Assembly: GCA_028023455.1 (NCBI GenBank)
Contig: JAQFVV010012394.1
Span: 19,798,353-19,862,352 of the forward strand
Direction of reading: 5' to 3'
Source of the DNA: Epiperipatus broadwayi
Lineage: Eukaryota > Onychophora > Udeonychophora > Euonychophora > Peripatidae
Length of the DNA: 64,000 bases
In this document: positions 60,436-64,000 of the stretch, piece after piece
Position numbering within the stretch: position 1 is the stretch's first letter
Layout: each line of letters begins with the position of its first letter
The notes under the pieces: model-generated
Told to the model about the DNA's origin: nothing
The model's database searches: none
The model's input: the letters and a program-made list of their open reading frames with translations, nothing else
Position numbers and translations under genes: made by a program

Positions 60436-60579
60436 CTTGTTATAAAACAATTGGAAATTGCAGGAGTGTTGTCATTTCATAAAAGCATTTGAGACAAATA
60501 AATCATAAAAATCAAAAAGACCTCAAATGCTTTTATGAAATGACAACATTCCTGCAATTTTCAATTGTTTTATAACAAG
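60436..60579. mobile_element. 144-bp near-perfect hairpin (MITE-like)
   Basis: 60436-60494 and 60520-60579 are inverted copies (CTTGTTATAAAACAATTG, TTGCAGGA.TGTTGTC, ATTTCATAAAAGCATTTGAG) separated by about 26 bp. The size and whole-length symmetry fit a MITE. A transcript through it would fold as one long hairpin. Confidence 0.75.
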
Positions 60580-61494
60580 AATAGATTATTAATATCTCTA
60601 ATATTTTCAAAGAAAAGCAAATTAACTGAGAGATAGATTAGTCAGCTATTTACAGAAAAACATTGTTTGGTAGTCAGACTGGTTGTTGATGATGTCACAG
60701 TGCCATCTGATGGTGGCAGTACAGTCCCTCCACAACTACCCATTGTTTTTTTAAAAAAAATTCACATTATTTTTTTTTTACTTTTTAGTTATATTTATGT
60801 ATTATTTTTAAAAAATGGTTAAAACTACAAAAAATATGACCACAAATATAATTTAATAATAAGATATAAAAATTAAAAAATATGCCCTCTAACAAATGAA
60901 ATCTAAATTTAAATATCATGTGATCATCTACTTAAAAATATTTATGTATTGGCTTTTTAATTAAGTACGAGTTAAATCAATATTAACAAAATATTATTCT
61001 ACAGATGTAATATTTCTGTTGTCTGAGTTGTTCAAAAGTTTTCGTAGGAAGCATAAGGATGTGGATTTGAGTTTCTAACGGGATTTTTTTTCATCGTTAA
61101 AAATTCAAAAATGTGGACATATGGACATATAGACAGAAATATATACAACAAGTTAATATAAAATTATTTTTTAAAAAAAGCTTAATGGCATAACTAACCA
61201 AATGTAAAACACAGGTAAGGATTATTAAAAAAATTTTGACTTAACTATAGGAAGATTAATAAACAAAAAGGGGGGAAAATGGAATTCTGGGGAAAACAAA
61301 ATTCAGAATAAAGTAGTTATTGAAGAAAAAAATAATAAAATAAAAAGAAAATATAATAAAAAGATGAGAAAAATATGTTATTTATATAAAATAAAAATAA
61401 TATTTTTGTTTATGGAATCAGAAAAACATTTGATAGATAATATTGAAACAAACTATATAATATATTATGAATGGAAAAAAAATTATAACAGATA
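60580..61494. other. AT-rich sequence, no gene recognised
   Basis: Nothing recognisable except A/T tracts. Confidence 0.4.
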
Positions 61495-61660
61495 ACATGA
61501 AGTTTGATAATGTTTAAAGAATTGATGAAGTTCCAGTTAAATTGTTAAAAGCTATTGAGGAAAATTAGCTAATGTTTCTACTGAAATTTTTTGATTCAGG
61601 AAAAGTGGACAATTGAATGTCTAACAATTATGATTTCATTAAAGAAAATAGTTATATAAA
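61495..61660 (+). pseudogene. RTE-type reverse transcriptase fragment
   Basis: Plus-strand translation includes DEVPVKLLKAIEEN followed by LLKFFDSGKVDN, which matches the start of the RTE-type polymerase (GPDxIPVELLKxxGE ... IFxxGxxP). Only this small piece is recognisable, in AT-rich decayed sequence. Confidence 0.45.
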
Positions 61661-61688
61661 TAAATAAAATAAAAAATTAAATATTTTA

Positions 61689-62185
61689 TTACTTGGAAGA
61701 TCATGTGATATTGGAGAATCGAGTGACAAACTGAACTTTAATCTAGGAACCTTTATTTTTTAAGTCTATCACTATTATTTTGTGATCATAAGGAAATAAT
61801 TGACTTATTAGTTACTTGGGAGGTCATGTGATATTCAGACATCAAGAATGATAGCTTAAGTTGTTATCTGGAATCTTTAGTTTTTGAATCCATTGTTCTA
61901 TCATTACATTTAATTATAAGAGAATAATAGAAAGATTAGTTACTTGGAAGATCATATGATGTTCAAACATCAAAAGTGCAAGTAGACCTTTGATCAAGAA
62001 ACCTTAAGCTCTGAGTCTTTCACTATTGTGTTCAATCACGTAGGAAATAATTGAATGCTCAGTTACTTAGGAGATCATGTGATATTCAAGCATCAAAAAT
62101 GATAAGTTGAGTTTTGACCGAGGATTCTTTATCTTTTAAGTACATCTTACTCTTGTCATAAACCACATAATCCAGAAAAAAAAGA
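61689..62185. repeat. Four-unit tandem repeat, ~124-bp period
   Basis: Units start with TTACTTGG(A/G)AGATCATGTG or close variants at 61689, 61812, 61940 and 62063 (spacings 123, 128, 123). Each unit contains ATATTC(A)..CATCAA, GATC.AGGAA, TTTTTAAGTCTATC-type segments and an AGGAAATAATTGA end. A fifth, detached unit lies at about 62430-62520 and part of a sixth near 63440. Diverged minisatellite. Confidence 0.8.
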
Positions 62186-62640
62186 CATAATGCACCAAAT
62201 GCTAAATGTTTAGATTAATTAATTTGATTCATTCCAGGAACAGAAAAAACTATGGAAATGTTTTTATTTTGTGTTTAATGGATATCAATAGTTTTTAAGG
62301 GTTGTTCGATTATAAATTGTGTAAAATAACACCATGTGCCTTTTTTGCAATTAAAAGTTGTGTTTTAAACATGCATTTGTACATACAATATATATACCTT
62401 TAAATCATATTTATAGAATAAAAAAAATTGAATGATTAGTTGTTCAAGAGGTCAAATGATATTGGAGCATGAAAGCATTGGATTGAGTTTAACTACTGCA
62501 TCTACTACTGTACTATTGTGCATTATCAAGTTATTAGACAGAATATATTTTGCATAAGTGAATGATTTTCAAATTTAAGATTAAATCTGAAAATTGTAAT
62601 GGTATATATGTTAAGATAAGGCTATTCAACCTTAAGTAAA
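62186..62640. other. AT-rich sequence with one detached tandem-repeat unit
   Basis: 62430-62520 (TTCAAGAGGTCAAATGATAT ... TACTATTGTGCATTATCA) belongs to the preceding tandem family. The rest shows nothing. Confidence 0.45.
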
Positions 62641-62658
62641 CATGAATAAAAGTAGATG

Positions 62659-62910
62659 TCTGAGAACCATATCCAAAATAATAAATATAATATATTAAAT
62701 TTCTGGAGAGTCCCTGTGTTAGTTAGATTTAGTAGATATTTTAAAAATATAAAAAATAATAGTTATGGCTTTATAAAAGTTTTTACTGAAATAGTAGACA
62801 GGATTCAAGAATTGTTTATAATATATATTTTAGAAGAGTTTTGTAATAGTTTGATTTCATTTATTAAACTACTTTTATCAATTTCGGTGCTTGTAGTGGT
62901 CAGTCACAGT
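62659..62910. repeat. Dispersed repeat shared with 14816-15260
   Basis: CCAAAATAATAAATATAATA, TCTGGAGAGTCC, TTTAGTAGATATTT, GGCTTTATAAAAGTTTTTACTG and the 3' part up to about 62905 match the 14.8-kb copy. A 137-codon plus frame (62656-63069) overlaps this repeat; it is not kept in the other copy and has no recognisable domain, so I do not call it a gene. Confidence 0.55.
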
Positions 62911-63250
62911 ATCAGCACTTCTAGTCAGGCTAGACAAACCCTCTTCATTCGCTGTGTATTGCACAGCTCTGTGTTAGGTCATAGAAATAATTTATCTTTT
63001 TGCATTAGATTAGTGAAGGGTTTTGATAACCGTGACCATTGGCAGAATCTAAGATTACTCTTAATATGAAATTAAATATACAATATATATTCATGTTTAC
63101 TTTCATGAATATGTATATAAATGAAAAATAAATATTTTTTATACTTTCAAAATATCATTTTTCTTTCTTTTTTATTATTATTATTCATATATTCAATTAA
63201 TACATTTCTTTTTTTAAAAAAATCACAACTTAATATTTTTTACAATGCTA

Positions 63251-63336
63251 AATTATCTGACAGTTTTGACTATTTAGCAGTCTTCTTCAAACATGTTTTT
63301 TCTCTTTACTAAACAGTCAAAACTGTTAGATAATTG
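63251..63336. repeat. Small inverted repeat with CTGAAGAAGACTG-type hairpin
   Basis: AATTATCTGACAGTTTTGAC (63251 on) is mirrored by 63310-63336 (AAACAGTCAAAACTGTTAG). Between them lies TTTAGCAGTCTTCTTCAAAC, the minus-strand form of the dispersed GAAGAAGACTGC module. Confidence 0.65.
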
Positions 63337-64000
63337 AATTAAATAAAGTATTATGAAGAGCTCAAAAGAATAAATGTTTTTAAAGGTTTGATATAAACAA
63401 TGCAAATGGGAAAAAATTAAATAAATAATCCTACAGTTATCTATGCAAGAGGTCATATGATGATTAAGTAATAGAGATTTTTTTTACTTTAATATATCAG
63501 TATCTCATAGCTCTTAATGGCGCAAGGCTCTGAAAAAGTTATGAAAGTCTTGCAGTATATTTTGTATCATTGTTTTTAATGCTTAGCTTTTTTGTTATTA
63601 TAGTTATTTCTCTATATAGAAATTGTTTTTCATCTTTTTATTATTTATTTATCAAGTAATATATATATTTGTGTATAATAATAGTTTTTTTTTGCTTTTT
63701 GTTCTATATCATATAAAATTTTATCGTCCTGTATTCTGTTTTTCGTTATTACGTCACTCCACTATTAGGCTTTTAAGAGGTTTTGGTGATTAATTGTAAT
63801 GCATAATCTTTTCAGCTAGACAATGAAGGTATCATTTTTATGATTACGCACACCATGCTTAATCATATCCATTTTGTATGTAGTTATTTTGAATTATATG
63901 AAAGATAAATAAGGATTAAAAATAGGCTCTCTCACAATCCCTCATAAATAGGCTCTCTCACAACCCTCATAGAGAAATAATAAAAAAGTAATATTCACTA
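63337..64000. other. AT-rich sequence to the window end, no gene recognised
   Basis: Near 63930-63975 AATAGGCTCTCTCACAA(T)CCCTCATA occurs twice in direct tandem (about 27-bp period). Otherwise nothing recognised. Confidence 0.4.

Noticed and set aside
62656-63069. 137-codon open frame as a host gene
   Set aside because: It overlaps a dispersed repeat, the frame is not retained in the 14.8-kb copy, and no domain is recognisable.

Overview
The window is very AT-rich eukaryotic DNA (judged by eye, not computed) with long A/T runs, microsatellites and many inverted repeats. It looks like intergenic or intronic sequence from a large, repeat-rich invertebrate genome. I found no convincing exon of a host gene, no rRNA, no functional tRNA gene, no CRISPR array and no bacterial-style operon. 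The species cannot be fixed from the sequence. Every longer open frame I can explain belongs to a decayed transposable element.

Layout. 1256-1560 is a small inverted-repeat element holding two tandem 85-bp units that resemble hammerhead ribozymes. 2491-7560 is a non-LTR retrotransposon (LINE) insertion bounded by a perfect 15-bp target-site duplication; its ORF1 has zinc knuckles, and its ORF2 has an APE-type endonuclease and a broken reverse transcriptase. 8-15 kb holds a LINE tail, a MITE-like hairpin and tRNA-derived SINEs. 15.6-17.3 kb is a dead hAT transposase (minus strand) interrupted by SINEs. 18.0-19.0 kb is a dead Tc1/mariner transposase. 20.4-23.7 kb holds three inverted-repeat elements. 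28.9-30.0 kb is a split inverted-repeat element with hammerhead-like motifs, plus two SINEs. 31.4-33.0 kb is a 1.5-kb element with long terminal inverted repeats. Between 33.7 and 47.8 kb are five RTE-type LINE tails of different ages and a second, older copy of the first LINE (36.7-39.5 kb). 43.4-43.7 kb carries the best hammerhead-like sequence. 45.3-46.5 kb has two more inverted-repeat/SINE elements. 48.3-50.0 kb is a second dead hAT transposase, of the type related to KIAA1586. 57.6-59.7 kb is a cluster of related palindromic elements, including a 1-kb palindrome. 61.7-62.2 kb is a four-unit tandem repeat of about 124 bp.

How the parts relate. Autonomous elements here (two LINE lineages, two hAT types, one Tc1/mariner) are all broken. 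Non-autonomous SINEs, MITE-like hairpins and fold-back elements are numerous and nested. The most interesting signal is that several unrelated-looking repeat families carry sequences that fold like the hammerhead self-cleaving ribozyme. In one family, an outer stem-I base pair appears to have changed compensatorily between copies. Hammerheads are known in Penelope-like retroelements, satellite DNAs and retrozymes, so this suggests small ribozyme-carrying retroelements. This assignment was made by eye and has not been tested.
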